A stretch of DNA of 64,000 nucleotides from Diadophis punctatus similis (GCA_023053685.1 JALIGW010000022.1:2115001-2179000); one strand, 5' to 3'. Counted from the first letter of the stretch, positions 24,001 to 34,631 are shown. Notes: generated by a model from the letters alone, not told the origin. Program-made: numbers and translations.

Positions 24001-27000
24001 CTCTGAGCTTGGAAGTTTTCTTGTAGATGTCTCACGACCCAACTAGGTAACTTCATCAGTGTCTTCTGTTTATCAGGAAGGCTGTGGCATGTTACCTGAA
24101 CTCCACTCCTCCCTGGTATATAGCATAGACCCTTCCCGGTTTGAGGATCTGAACTTGGCAGGAACATCCGAGGTTGGCATTGCAGGTACGGTTGAAACAG
24201 GGAAGTCTTCCAGCCTGGGGTAAAGGATAAATTGGGGGGTCATATCAGTGCTTGAAGGGAGAGGGGGGTGTGGAGTGGAGGAGAAGGGGGGGGGAGGAGG
24301 ACTTTGGGGGTCCTTGGTGCTCTCTGAGCTTGGTTGTTTCCTTGCAGATGTTTCATGACCCAATTAGATAACATCATCAGTGGTAGAAGAGAGGGAGGTT
24401 TGTGGAGAGGAGGAGGAGGAGGAGGAGGGAGGACAATGAAGACTTGGGGGTCTTGAGCTTGGTGACTTCTTTGCAGACGTTTCATGACCCAACTAGGTAA
24501 CATCATCAGTGCTAGAAGGGAAGAAGTTTTGTGAAGAGGACGAGGGGGTGAGGAAAAGGACAACTGTGGGGTCCTTGGTGCTCTCTGAGCTTGGTGTTTT
24601 CCTTGAAGACATTTCATGACCCAACTAGGTAACAACATCAGTGCTTGAAGGGCTTGCTGTCTATTTATATTCAAGTGGCTTGCTCTGTCAGTGTTGGTGA
24701 GTTTGTTCTTGGTGATTCCTTGATTAAGTTGTTGTTTACTCTTGGATAATTTGATTGCTCATCTTCTGGCACTGATAATGTCCCCTAGTTGGGTCCTGAA
24801 ACGTCTGGAAGAAGACCCTCAACCTCAAGAGACCCCCAAATGCAGTTTGCCCCCGAGCTACAAATATTCTCTTCTATCCGTCCCATTTCTTTCTGGTTTT
24901 GGCTTCTCCAGGTTATTTTGCTGACCACGCTGTCGCTTTGAAGGATATGCCCATTAGGTGAGTTGTTTTGTACTTGCATTCACACCTTCGGAATTGCCCT
25001 TCTAGCTGGCTAGGTTTCCCAGGGTTTTTTTTTTTTAAACTTCCAACAGATTTTTGTGAGGCGGGTGGGTGGGAAGGCCCGATCTGCACCGCCCAGCATG
25101 ATTCATCATCCTTTTTCTCTTGGCCAGGATAGTCTGTTCCAGCACCTGCTACCGAGCAGAAACCGAAACCGGGAAAGAGCCGTGGGGTCTCTATCGGGTG
25201 CACCAGTTCACCAAGGTGAGGCCTGCTTGATTCACTTTGGCCATGCTCACCTTCAAGGGCGGCAGATGGAGAGAAAAAAATATATACAGCACACCTGTGG
25301 TTGTGCAGGTGCCACAAATTAGGCCCCTTTGCTGGATGCAGACTGGCATAGTTCAGCTGCTGTGCCTGGAGAAAAATCCAAATCCTGGCGGAAGTGTGGG
25401 AGCTCAGTGTTGAGCAAAGAAATACAGGTAGTCCCTGACTTACAGCAGTTCATTTAATGACCGTTTGAAGTTACAACGGCACTGAAAAAAAAGGGACTTA
25501 GGACCATCTTTCACACTTAACTACCGTTGTAGCATCCCCAGGGTTGTGTGATCAAAATTCAGACGCTTGGCCACCGACTCATATTTATGACGGTTGCAGC
25601 GTCCCGGGGTCACGTGATCCCCTCTTGTGACCTTCTGATAAGCCAAGTCAATGGGGTAGTGGGATTCACTTAACAACCGTATCACTAACTGAGCAGCTGC
25701 AGTGATTCACTTAATAACTAAGGCAAGAAAGAGCTAAAATGGGGCAGAACTCACTGAACTGTCTCACTTAGCAACAGAAATTTTGAGCTCCATTGTGGTC
25801 ATAAGTCGAGGCAGTCCTCGACTTACGGCCACAATAACATAACATTAGTGATAATAACAATAACATAACATTAGTGATAAATCAGTGGAGGATTATGTTT
25901 CCCAGAACGAAACAAGTGCAAAATAAGACACAGCCAATTTTACCTTGGCTGGAGTGTTCCGTTTTTGCTGCCAAGTTGGGTCGGTGTCAGATTATTATTA
26001 TTATTATTCCTCTCCAAAAATGAAGTGGTTCTTGAAAAGTTAGATCAGGGTTTTTCAAATTTGGCAACTTTAAGATGTAGGGACTCCAACTCCCAGAATT
26101 CCCCAGGCAGCATGCTCGGAGTTGGAGTCCATCCCTTTTAAAGCATGCTGCCTAGGGAATTCTGGGAGTTGGAGTCCATCTTAAAGCATGCTGCCTAGGG
26201 AATTCTGGGAGTTGGAGTCCATCCATCTTAAAGCATGCTGGTTGGGGAATTCTGGGAATTGGAGTCCACCCATCTTAAAGTTTGCAAGTTTGGAAAACAT
26301 CAAGTGAGGTGACCCTTTTCTCTTCTTCCGGGATTCGCCCAGGTGGAAATGTTTGGGGTCACCGCCAACGAGACGGGTCTGGAAAGCAGTGCGTTGATGG
26401 AGGAATTTCTGGCCCTGCAGAAAGAGATTTTCCTGGAACTGGGGTTACACTACAAGTAAGGAGACAAGTAAGGACGTGGTAGCAGTTGCAGGATCGGTCC
26501 TAGCCCCTTCTGGGTGGCTGGGGTTGAGAAACACCGAGACGGAAGAAATATCTACACAGCGAAGTAGCCACAGAGTTTTATTACATAGGTAGTCCTTGAA
26601 TTACAGCCATTCATTTAGTGACTGTTCAAAGTTACAACGGCACTGAAAAAAGTGACTTGCGACCGTTTTTCACATAACCGTTGCAGCCATCCCCAGGGTC
26701 ACGTGATCAAAATCCAGGTGCTTGGCAGCTGACTCATATTTACGACGGTTGCAGCGTCACGTGATCCCCCTTTGCGTCCTTCGGGCAAGCCAAGGCCACG
26801 GGGGAATCAGGTTCACTTCACAATTGTGTTACAAACACAACAACTGCAGCGTTTCGCTTAACAAGTAGGGCGAGAAAGGTCGTAAAATGGTTGTAAAACT
26901 CACTTGAGAGCTGTCCCGTTTAGCGGCATAAACCTTGGGCTCAATTGTGATCATAAGTCGAAAACTACCCGTATCCTGTGGGGGAGTTCACCATAAACCC

Positions 27001-30000
27001 TGCCTCCCCATCCAAGGAGCCAAATGAGTAAAGATGGCGCATGGGGGGTGGGGGCTCGGCCCCCTGCTTTGCCTCCCCCAAACAGGCTTTAGGATTTTGC
27101 TGTTCCTGTTTGTGTCTGCTGGGCTTCATTCTGACCAGCCTCTCTCTCTCTCTCTCTCTGTGGCAGAGTTCTGGATATGCCCCCGCACGAACTGGGCCTC
27201 TCTGCTTTCAGGAAATTTGACATTGAGGCCTGGATGCCCGGCCGGAACCAGTATGGAGAGGTGAGGGGGGGGTCTCAAGGCCTGGGCTTTTGGGGTGGGG
27301 GGTTGCGCTAAGGATTGGCGAAAAGAAAAACCAAGATGGCGGTGCAAAGGTTTGATTGATCTACCTGTGGATGCGTCCCTGGTTTGATGGTGTCCAAGCT
27401 GGAATGGTTGCTGATGCTCAGGTGTTCACAGCTGGTGAGTCTTCTCTGGGGAATTCACCTGTCTTGTTCTTAGTGAAGAATTCACCATCTCTGGAGTCAT
27501 CTGCTGGATTAAATCAAGGCCCATTTTTCAATAAAATGAATGAATGAGCTGGAAGGGACCTTGGAGGTCTTCTAGTCCAGCCCCCTGCTCAAGCAGGAGA
27601 ACCTATACCCGTGATGGCGAACCTATGGCACGTGTGCCGGAAGTGGCACGCAGAGCCATCTCTCCAGGCACGTGAGCCATCGCCTGTTGGTCTTCCAGGT
27701 TCCGGCGCGCCGGCCAGCTGGTCTTCATGCGCGCATGCGCACTGGCCAGCTGGTCTTCTGGTTTCTGGCACGCAAGCGTGCGCGCAGACCAATTGGCCGG
27801 TGTGCGCAGAAAACCAGAAGATCATCTTCCCGGCACACGCATACGCACCAAGCGGCTGCTCCTCCGGTTTCCAGCACGCATGCGCACTCCCGTTTCAGCA
27901 ATCGGTGCCGAAAAGGTTCGCCAACACTGACTTATACCATTTCAGATAAGTGACTGTCCAATCTCTTCTTAAAAGCCTCCAGCGTTGGAGCACACCGAAC
28001 TTCTGGAAGTCCCAGGCTATCTGCCAAAGAAATAGCTTTTCATTTTTGATTATCCCAGCCTTAGAAACAAGCAATAAAATCTCTCCCTAAACACTTCTGG
28101 GCTATACGGGACAGGCCCTGTTCTCGTTCCTGGACCACACCAGTACAACTTCATGGCTGTGTCAGTGTGTTCCTTCTTTTTACTTTTATTTATTTATTAA
28201 ATTGATATGCCACCCATCTCACTGTCGAGCAACTTGGGTGCTTTCTAAGAGTGATGTAAAACATTGAGAACATTAATTTTTTTTTTAGAAAAAGTAGATA
28301 AGAAAGGAACTGCGACATAAATAAGAATGTTTATGATGGTTCATACGTCCTTTTCCAAGAAAAGAATTCTAATTCTGCCTAAATCAAGATGGAGGTGGAA
28401 TTGTTTCTTTTTGGTTTGCCCATTGTGTTCCTGGCCCTCATCCTCTTTTCTTTCATTCTTCCCTCCCTCCCCAGATCTCCAGCGTCTCTAATTGCACCGA
28501 TTTCCAGACACGGCGGTTGAACATCATGTACTACGACGAGAAACAGCAGCTCAGCTTTGCACATACCGTAAGCTCGGTCCAGGGAGACCCTTGGGGGAGG
28601 AATATCTCGAGAATAAAAAGGGTGGGGGGCTGCAGAAGGAGAAAGCACCCTCCTGATGCCTTTTCGCCCTCTGGGCAATCTTGGGGCTGGGGGCTCGGTG
28701 TGCATGGCCTCTAAACATTCACAGCCCCTTTTGTGCCTTCACAGGTTAACGGAACCGCTTGTGCAATTCCCCGGATGCTGATTGCCATCCTGGAGTCCAA
28801 CCAACTCAAGGTTTGTTTGTTTTTTGGGGGGCAGGAGGAGATTTGCTTTGCATAGGTTCCAGAATATGGCAGCCTTGCCCAATCTGGCGCCCTCCGGGTG
28901 CATTGGAACTACGACTCCCAGAATTCCTAGCCAGCAAGGGAGGAGAGATGTTTGGGGGAAAAAAAACACAGGGAGTTTCCTCCCGGTGAAAACAGTGAGG
29001 ACATTAGCACGCGCAAGGGTGGATTTGATTTAAATCAAGTCGATTTACATGGGAAAGATGACACGGATTTCTACCAAATATGGAAGAAGGTATATAATTG
29101 GATCAATCAAAACCCAAAATTAAAAATTTGGCAGATGAATTGAGACACACTTAAAATTACTTTCATGTGTAAGTTGTAATTAAATGAATTAACTTATGGA
29201 CGATAACCACCGATACCTACGATATGGAACATACTTAAAATGTATATACAGATTTCGATACGAAACAAATATTTCAATAACGCTGTAAAAAGTATTGGAT
29301 TTCTTTGTAATGTTGCGTGTAAATACGTGTATTCGTTTGTGTTACATGTGTTATGTCTGTGTGTTGTCGTGTGCTGTTTGTGTCCTTTTTTATTGTAAAA
29401 ATTCAATAAAGATTATTTTTTTAAAAAAAAAATCATGATCTAAATCAGGGGTCTCCAGCCTTGGCAACTTTTAAGACTTGTGGACTTCAGCTGGCTAAGG
29501 AATTCTGGGAGTTGAAGTCCATATGTCTTAAAGTTGCCAAGGTTGGAGACCCCTGATCTAAATCGCTAGTAAAAAGGCTTGATTTAAATCAACTCGATTT
29601 AAATCATAATTTTTAAAGAGCAACCATCATCTCTGTCCTGCAGCAGCTCCTCCTCTAACCCGCTGTTGACTCACCGACAGTCCCAATATTGCAGAATATA
29701 CAGACTCATGCTACATAGCTAAGCTCCATTTCATGCTGAATAAACTAAATTATGAATGTATCTTAAATAGAAAACTATCTTTAGATAGATTTTTTTACTC
29801 CAAAAGCATTTTATTAAAATAAATTTGATAAAAATAAAAGAAATCCAATTTAAAATTTAAAAAATCCAATTAAATTTTTTTTAAATCATCAATTTTTGTC
29901 CACCCTGGCACCCGCTTCCTCTGGTTCTAGCCTTCTCCAGTGTAGATGACCCACTGCTAGGGTGCAGAGCAAATAGCCCAGCTGGTGGGGGGAATGCTGG

Positions 30001-31651
30001 GAGTTGTAGTCCCAACGGGCCTGGAAGGCACCAGCTTGGGGAGAAGTTAATGAATTTTGGTTTTTTTGGCCCTTGCCTGTCCAATTTTGAGTTGCAGGAA
30101 CAAGTCAGAATCAAGGCTGAAACTGCCAAAGTCAACCTCACTCTGTAAATAAAATAAATATTTGCATCCATACTGTAAATAAAATGGGAAGAGATAGTCC
30201 TTGACGTGCAACCCTCCGTTAGCGACAGTTTGAAGTTGCAACGGCACTGGGAATAGTGACTTGTGACCAGTCCTCGCACTTAACGACCAGCGCAGCAGTA
30301 TCTCCCTGGTTCACACGATCAAAATTTGGGTGCTCGATACCCCAAATTTTGTATTTATGACATCCTTTTGGGGGGGGGGTGTCACATAATCGCCATTTGC
30401 AACCTCCGCAGCTGGCTTCCAACAAGCAGAGTCATTGGGGAAAGCCAGATTTGCTTAACGACCATGTGATTCACTTAACAACTGCAGCGGTTTGCTTAAC
30501 AACCATGATAAAAAAGGTAAATTGGAGCGCGACTCACTTAAAAATGGTCTTGCTTTAGTAATGGGAATTAGAGCCCCGTTGGCGGTCGTATGTCAAGGAC
30601 TATCTGTGCTGAGCCTGCACAGGTGATAATCCTTTTTTGCTTTTAGAATAGAATAGAATAGAATAGAGCTGGAAGGGACCTTGGAGGTCTTCTAGTTCAA
30701 CCCTCTGTTCAAGCAGGAGAACCTATACCAGTGGTGGCGAACCTTTTTCGGCTCGCGTGCCAAAAAGGGGGGGGCGCGCTTGCCCGCGCTCGCATGCCCA
30801 CACCCATTCCCTCCCCCACACACATGCGCACAACACCCCCCCATGCTGCCCTCTGCGCATGCGCACACACCCCCACCCCCACGCAAAGGCCTGGGACGAC
30901 GAAACCGGCAAACCGGAAGTGTGAAAAAACGCACTTCCGGTTTGCCAGTATGCTGTTTTTTGCACTCCGGAGGGTTCAGGGAAGCTCCCTGAAGCTCCGG
31001 AATGCAAAAAACTACAAAACAGACAAACCGGAAGTGCGAAAAAGTGCACTTCCGGTTTGTCCGTTTTGTAGTTTTTTGCATTCCGGAGCTTCAGGGAGCT
31101 TCCCTGAACCCTCCGGAGTGCAAAAAACAGCACACAGGCAAACCGGAAGTGCGTTTTTTCGCACTTCCGGTTTGCCGGTGGGAACCCTCGCGTGCCGGCT
31201 TCTATGGCTCCGCGTGCCACCTCTGGCACGCGTGCCATAGGTTCGCCACCACGGACCTATACCATCTCAGACAAATGGTTGTCTAGTCTCTTCTTAAAAA
31301 CCTCCAGTGATGGAGCGCCCACGATTTCCGGTGGCAAGCTGTTCCACTGGTTAATTGTCCTCACTGTTAGGAAGTTTCTCCTTAATTCCAAGTTGCTTCT
31401 CTCTGGTTAGTTTCCAGCCATTGTTTCTTGTCCTTCTTTCTGGTGCTTTGGAGAATAATTTGACCCCCTCTTCTTTTGACCTCTCCTTCTCCTTTGGCCA
31501 GGATGGCAGCGTTCGGATCCCAGCAGTCCTGCAACCTCTGATGGGCGCCGAGGTCATCCACAAACCCAGCCACACCCCGTTAAAATACATCGGTCCCAAC
31601 CAGGCCAAGAAAGGGAAGAAACCAATCTCGGAGAAGCCCCGGAAAACTTAG
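18002..31651 (+). CDS. SARS2: Mitochondrial seryl-tRNA synthetase, 16 exons, complete
   Basis: Charges mitochondrial tRNA-Ser with serine in the matrix. Exons: 18002-18253, 19516-19611, 19944-19973, 21433-21573, 22354-22408, 22572-22635, 23258-23363, 23722-23769, 24077-24185, 24912-24957, 25128-25215, 26343-26455, 27167-27260, 28475-28567, 28745-28810, 31502-31651. All junctions are GT-AG and in phase, giving 516 aa against about 518 in human. Residues 1-40 are rich in Arg/Leu and lack acidic residues, as in a mitochondrial targeting peptide. Residues about 84-170 form the helical tRNA-binding arm. The class II core follows: motif 1 near [10 protein letters not shown] (249-258), motif 2 [21 protein letters not shown] (around 323-343) and motif 3 in [15 protein letters not shown] (450-464). 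The start has a good Kozak context (G at -3 and +4). The third exon is only 30 nt. The gene ends TAG at 31649-31651. Confidence 0.97.
18425..18815. mobile_element. hAT-like palindromic MITE cluster in SARS2 intron 1
   Basis: Five cccagaattcc-type arms in the same orientation, each followed by 'cagccagcat' and 'attaaaatgt'. A Sauria SINE scrap lies within at 18600-18650. Confidence 0.75.
18600..18650 (-). mobile_element. Sauria-type SINE 3' scrap
   Basis: Reads 'cacttagacttatataccac' and 'cacagtgctttacagcc', the reverse of the SINE tail seen complete at 60880-61127. Confidence 0.65.
20100..20600 (+). mobile_element. CR1-L3 LINE 3' end, interrupted
   Basis: Sense-orientation CR1 ORF2 tail (aggaggaatttcctgacagt, ggaacagcttgcctccagaa) and 3' UTR (tggactagaagacctccaag, then ttattctgat). 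A hAT-like MITE splits it at 20326-20461. It lies in SARS2 intron 3. Confidence 0.85.
20326..20461. mobile_element. hAT-like palindromic MITE with perfect TSD
   Basis: Starts CAGTGTTTCCCAACCTTGGC and ends GGTTGGGAAACACTA. The two halves are inverted copies around cagcattcgctg. Identical ttgtaggt flanks lie at 20318-20325 and 20462-20469. Confidence 0.95.
21127..21343. mobile_element. Hairpin MITE (GAAGCGAAACGTCTTC family)
   Basis: Long imperfect inverted repeat. The left arm has gtcccaaagatgctttttca and atgtttcgcttctcatccaa; the right arm has the complements gatgagaagcgaaacgtctt and gcacctttgggac. A further scrap of the family lies at 23396-23445. Confidence 0.7.
21677..22040. mobile_element. 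pogo/Tigger-like MITE in SARS2 intron 4
   Basis: Left terminus is eroded (attagtcttcggctaacaac). Right terminus gtcgaggactacctg is followed by TA. Interior blocks match the family. Confidence 0.7.
23478..23535. mobile_element. hAT-like palindromic MITE, half copy
   Basis: Reads 'gacttcagctcccagaattc' then 'cccagttcagccatgc'; the second arm is absent. Confidence 0.6.
23870..24790 (-). repeat. ACCTAGTTGGGT repeat cluster around SARS2 exon 9
   Basis: About seven copies, mostly antisense (ggtccttggtgctctctgag, ttttcttgcagatgt, aactaggtaa), with GGA-rich spacers. Exon 9 (24077-24185) sits among them; one copy ends about 16 bp before its splice acceptor. Confidence 0.8.
25425..25812. mobile_element. 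pogo/Tigger-like MITE in SARS2 intron 11
   Basis: Starts CAGGTAGTCCCTGACTTAC after TA and ends with ATAAGTCGAGG, which runs into the start of another partial copy (cagtcctcgacttacggcc). Confidence 0.75.
26046..26297. mobile_element. hAT-like palindromic MITE cluster in SARS2 intron 11
   Basis: One left arm followed by three right arms (gggaattctgggagttggag), each separated by 'catcttaaagcatgctg'. It ends near 26297, about 45 bp before exon 12. Confidence 0.75.
26587..26970. mobile_element. pogo/Tigger-like MITE in SARS2 intron 12
   Basis: Starts ggtagtccttgaattacagc after 'acata' and ends gtcgaaaactacccgta. Interior matches the family. Confidence 0.75.
27545..28010 (-). mobile_element. CR1-L3 LINE 3' fragment, interrupted
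   Basis: Tail 'gaccttggaggtcttctagt' to 'cctccagcgttggagcac', split by the hAT-like MITE at 27609-27929. It lies in SARS2 intron 13. Confidence 0.8.
27609..27929. mobile_element. hAT-like MITE (GGCGAACC family) in CR1-L3
   Basis: Starts CCGTGATGGCGAACC and ends GGTTCGCCAACACTG. Flanks acctatac (27601-27608) and acttatac (27930-27937) match at 7 of 8 bases. It occupies the CR1-L3 site that is intact at 7465 and 7945. Confidence 0.85.
28868..28942. mobile_element. MITE arm with ACTACGACTCCCAGAATTCC
   Basis: Left arm of a different hAT-like family (gccctccgggtgcattggaa, cgactcccagaattcc). The matching right arm lies at 29957-30045, with about 1 kb of other elements between them. Confidence 0.55.
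29060..29430 (+). mobile_element. L1-like LINE 3' tail
   Basis: Ends 'tattgtaaaaattcaataaa' followed by gatta and a T/A-rich tail, typical of an L1 3' end with its own AATAAA. The first part (29060-29140) may retain coding sequence, but no domain could be named. Confidence 0.45.
29446..29555. mobile_element. hAT-like palindromic MITE with perfect TSD
   Basis: Starts CAGGGGTCTCCAGCCTTGGC and ends GGTTGGAGACCCCTG. Identical atctaaat flanks lie at 29438-29445 and 29556-29563. Confidence 0.93.
29957..30045. mobile_element. MITE arm with GGGAGTTGTAGTCCC
   Basis: Inverse partner of 28868-28942. 29993-30010 reads aatgctgggagttgtagt, the complement of a near-consensus ZNF143 site. Confidence 0.55.
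30195..30606. mobile_element. Tigger-like MITE, second subfamily
   Basis: Starts agtccttgacgtgcaaccct and ends gtcgtatgtcaaggactatctg. Shares the 'cttaacgaccatgtgattca' block with 4130 and 54125. It has a G10 run near 30370. Confidence 0.65.
30644..31500 (-). mobile_element. CR1-L3 LINE with AATAG microsatellite tail, interrupted
   Basis: The AGAAT/AATAG repeat at 30644-30666 abuts 'gagctggaagggaccttgg', the CR1-L3 3' terminus. ORF2 C-terminal sequence follows to about 31500, directly before the last SARS2 exon. A 526-bp hAT-like MITE splits the copy. Confidence 0.9.
30729..31254. mobile_element. hAT-like MITE with large internal hairpin, perfect TSD
   Basis: Ends CAGTGGTGGCGAACC and GGTTCGCCACCACGG. 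Identical acctatac flanks lie at 30721-30728 and 31255-31262. Between about 30900 and 31178 the sequence is a nested palindrome built from repeated gcacttccggtttg and its inverse, centred near 31040. The symmetry gives overlapping open frames of about 170 codons on both strands. Confidence 0.95.
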
Positions 31652-32234
31652 AAGGAGCGAGGACCCTCCGTTAGGGGCCGGAATACCGCTGTGAAACGGG
31701 GCAGCCCCTCCTGGACAGCAAAAGTGCCACTTCTACCTCGGACTGGCGGCTGGAGAGGGCTCCGATGTGACACGTTGCATCAGCTTCCCCTGCAGAAGTC
31801 ACAGATGGAGAAAGACGTTTACTTGCACCATTATATTTCGGGGTGGTGGTGCCCTTCTGGGTGGTATCGGGCCTCAGAGGAGACCCCTTTTCTCCTGTCA
31901 GCCGTCTTCCAGAGATGATCCACCAACCCAACCAGAAGGGCCTCTTTCCAACGGACAGTTCCAAGGAACTGTCTCTTCTACACAAGAGGTGTCTCGGTAC
32001 CCTTCGGCCAGGTCTCGCCGGTTCCTCTCTGAAGGATGGAGACGTATTTTCGAGACTGGGACGTCCCTGCGTAGGGAGCAGAACGGTTATTTCAGACTCA
32101 AGTTTCTTCTTCCTGAATCCTGCGCCCTCCTTCACTCTATCCCTTGAAATTCAGAATTTTTGGAAACGGCCTGCATCTCAAATCCCAACGGGCTTACTTG
32201 ACCGGGAAGGAGAGGGCTAGAAATAACATCTGCA
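31652..32234 (+). other. SARS2 3' untranslated region
   Basis: Single-copy sequence from the stop to the poly(A) signals. No repeat or second gene was seen; open frames here on both strands lack any recognised domain. Confidence 0.7.
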
Positions 32235-32244
32235 AATAAATAAA
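32235..32244 (+). terminator. SARS2 polyadenylation signals
   Basis: Two overlapping AATAAA hexamers (32235-32240 and 32239-32244). The GT-rich segment ctgttgtggtcttgttcc lies about 25 bp downstream. Confidence 0.85.
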
Positions 32245-32259
32245 GAATTGGGGTGATTT

Positions 32260-32840
32260 TTTCACTGGCTTCTGTTGTGGTCTTGTTCCATCTGCATCCT
32301 TTCAAAAACGAGCTGTCTGCGTTGGGGATGAGCCCCCTGGGTTTTCTCCCACCCCCACCCCTCCAGGGCAGGGATAAAGACCCATTTAGGGGGAGTCACC
32401 AGCTGCTGGGGGTGTGCCACCCTGTTCTGCTGCAACTCCAGCTGTTGCACGATCTCTCGAGCGAGTTCCGCCCGACAGCTGTCGTCCTCTCACACTACAA
32501 GTTGGTTGCACGCTACCGTGCTCCATGCGTGACTTCAGAACAAAGGGCCTGCGACAAACGGGAGATCAACAGGTGCAGCTGGTCATGGCGAAGTCAGGGG
32601 AGGGGGGGCAGGCTGCCATGGAAACCACTCTTCCAATAAGCTTGTCTGGAGCAAAAGGGAATTGTACCTTAACAAATATACTTGGCCTAGCAGGTGTGGA
32701 GCTTTATGGGTGCTTGCAGGTATATGTAGGCACCCAAAGGGTAGAAGGGCTGGGCGCATTAGTTCACATAAGGGGTGGTTTTTGCCTCTGGTGTGCTTTG
32801 GGAGTAGAACAACTTAATGGGAGGGCAAACTGGGAGACCA
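32260..32840. other. SARS2-CCER2 intergenic, no recognised feature
   Basis: About 580 bp of GC-moderate, single-copy-looking sequence. No exon or repeat was recognised. Confidence 0.35.
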
Positions 32841-33275
32841 GTTTGATCTAGTTGTTAAGGTAGCAGGCTAGAAACTAGGTACAGAAGGTGGTTGACTGAC
32901 TGGGCCAATCACCAGGAGACGGCGAGTTCTATTCCCGCCTTAGCTGGCTCGGTGGGTGGGTGACTGTCAATCACCAGGAGACTGAGTTCTAGTGCTATCT
33001 TAGACATCAAAGCCAGTTGGGTGATGGCCAATCACCAGGAGACGTGAGTTCTAGTCTCATCTTAGACCCCAAAGCCAGTTGGGTGAGTTTGGCCCAATCA
33101 CCAGGAGACGGTGAGTTCTAGTCCTGCCTGAGGCATGGAAGCTGGCTGGATGACTTTGGACCAATCAGACTCAGCCCAACCCACCTCACAGGGTGGTTGT
33201 GGGAAATAGGAGGAATGAGAATTGGTTATGTTGACCGCTTTGAGTTATTTATAAAAATAACAAAAACAGGATAAG
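32841..33275 (+). mobile_element. tRNA-derived SINE copies
   Basis: Begins with the A-box-like tttgatctagttgttaaggt, followed by four partial 'caatcaccaggagac/gagttctag' modules. The shared tail 'cgctttgagttatttataaa' ends near 'aacaggataag'. Confidence 0.65.
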
Positions 33276-33687
33276 AATAGGATGCTGATTTTTCATGAAA
33301 AGGCTCTTATGTCATTCAAGGAAATGGGAAGTGATTTTGTTTTTAATTGCACCTTCAAGACGCTTCCTTGCTGAGTTTCCGTTTTGACCATCCCTGCCCA
33401 GTAATCGCCCACTGGCTGTTCTTTGCTTGGCCGTATTATTCTCTATGAGAAAGTAGGACGGGCATCTTTCAAAAAAAAAAAAAAAGTACAACTTAGTTCA
33501 GTTGTACCTAATGTCATAATCAAATTTCTCAGATGACAGAAACGTGTTTCCCAATTGTGTCACCCAACACCAAGTTGTGTTACTCTAATCCTGAGTTTCC
33601 TTTCCAAAGAGTTGCTGAATGACTATCACGTTGGGTCGTCATTCTGGGTGCTAATTGAGAGTGGCAATGCCTCCTTGAATTTCAAGA

Positions 33688-33822
33688 AGGGGTGTCCAAG
33701 CTTGACAACTTTAAAACTTGTGGACTTCAACTCCCAGAATTCCCCCGAACGGCTGGCTGGGGAATTCTGGGAATTTAAAATCCATCCATCTTAACCTTGC
33801 CAAGGTTGGACATCCATGATTT
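33688..33822. mobile_element. hAT-like palindromic MITE
   Basis: Starts ggggtgtccaagcttgacaa and ends gccaaggttggacatcc. No clear target duplication. Confidence 0.75.
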
Positions 33823-33870
33823 AGATTCAGAAACGAAAAACTGGGTGATATGGTTTCTGGCTCTAAATCA

Positions 33871-34014
33871 GGGATGTCCAACCTTGGCAACTTTAAGACT
33901 TATGGACTTCGACTCCCATAATTCCCCAACCAGCCATGCTATTTCCCTGTGCTGGCTGGGGAATTCTGGGAATTGAAATCCACAAGTCTTAAAAGTTGCC
34001 AACTTGGACATCCC
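33871..34014. mobile_element. hAT-like palindromic MITE
   Basis: Starts CAGGGATGTCCAACC and ends TTGGACATCCCTG; the halves are inverted copies. Flanking 8-mers do not match. Confidence 0.8.
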
Positions 34015-34317
34015 TGCTTTAGTGCAACTAACCTATTTCAACATTGTGCGCTTAAGACGCATTGCAAGCTTGAGATGCCTTTAATTCTGAAAACATCCCC
34101 CCCCCCCCGTTTCCTACCCCCCATGGTTCAAATCCTTCCTCCTCCCCTCTCTCACACTTCTAGGGTTGCAATAAAACCATCCCCTCCCCTTTTTCCAGAC
34201 GGAGGTACCAACCTGCTTTGTAGGCAATGCTACATTGTGCATTAATTCTCTAACCCACTGGAAAGGGAGATTTATTTATTTATTTTAAAAAGGGGATGTG
34301 TGTCTCATTAACACCCC

Positions 34318-34323
34318 TATAAA
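34318..34323 (+). promoter_or_regulatory. Candidate TATA box for CCER2
   Basis: TATAAA about 310 bp upstream of the CCER2 start codon. Chromogranin genes use TATA promoters, and a 5' leader of about 280 nt would be ordinary, but there is no transcript evidence here. Confidence 0.35.
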
Positions 34324-34631
34324 GACCACCACCCCCCAGCGCCTCAACCTTCTGTTTAAGAGCAGGTGACATCACTTCCTTCCCGGCCTCCTCCTTAGCA
34401 TTCCCCCCGCCCCTTTCTCCAAAGTCTCCGATGCGACTCGACTCCCGTTCAGTTCCACATGCAAAGAAGTCCTTCAGGCTCCCCCATCCAAGGACGTTCG
34501 CCGGGTTGCTGCAAGAGCTCGCTTTACGTGGGGTTTTCCCCCCACTCCCTCTTTTAGTCCTTTCTGTGGTCTCCTTTCCTTCTCCCACCCAAACCCAAGG
34601 AGAGCAGCAGCTTTGCTGGGGGATTTGAGCG

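Larger units (their letters stand above)
29014..29907. mobile_element. DNA element with GATTTAAATC termini, containing nested insertions
   Basis: Starts CAAGGGTGGATTTGATTTAA and ends with the near inverse 'tttttgtccaccctg'. It contains an L1-like 3' tail (about 29060-29430) and a hAT-like MITE (29446-29555). Confidence 0.6.

Noticed and set aside
30723..31240. Overlapping open frames of about 170 codons on both strands
   Set aside because: Both arise from the palindromic interior of the hAT-like MITE at 30729-31254.
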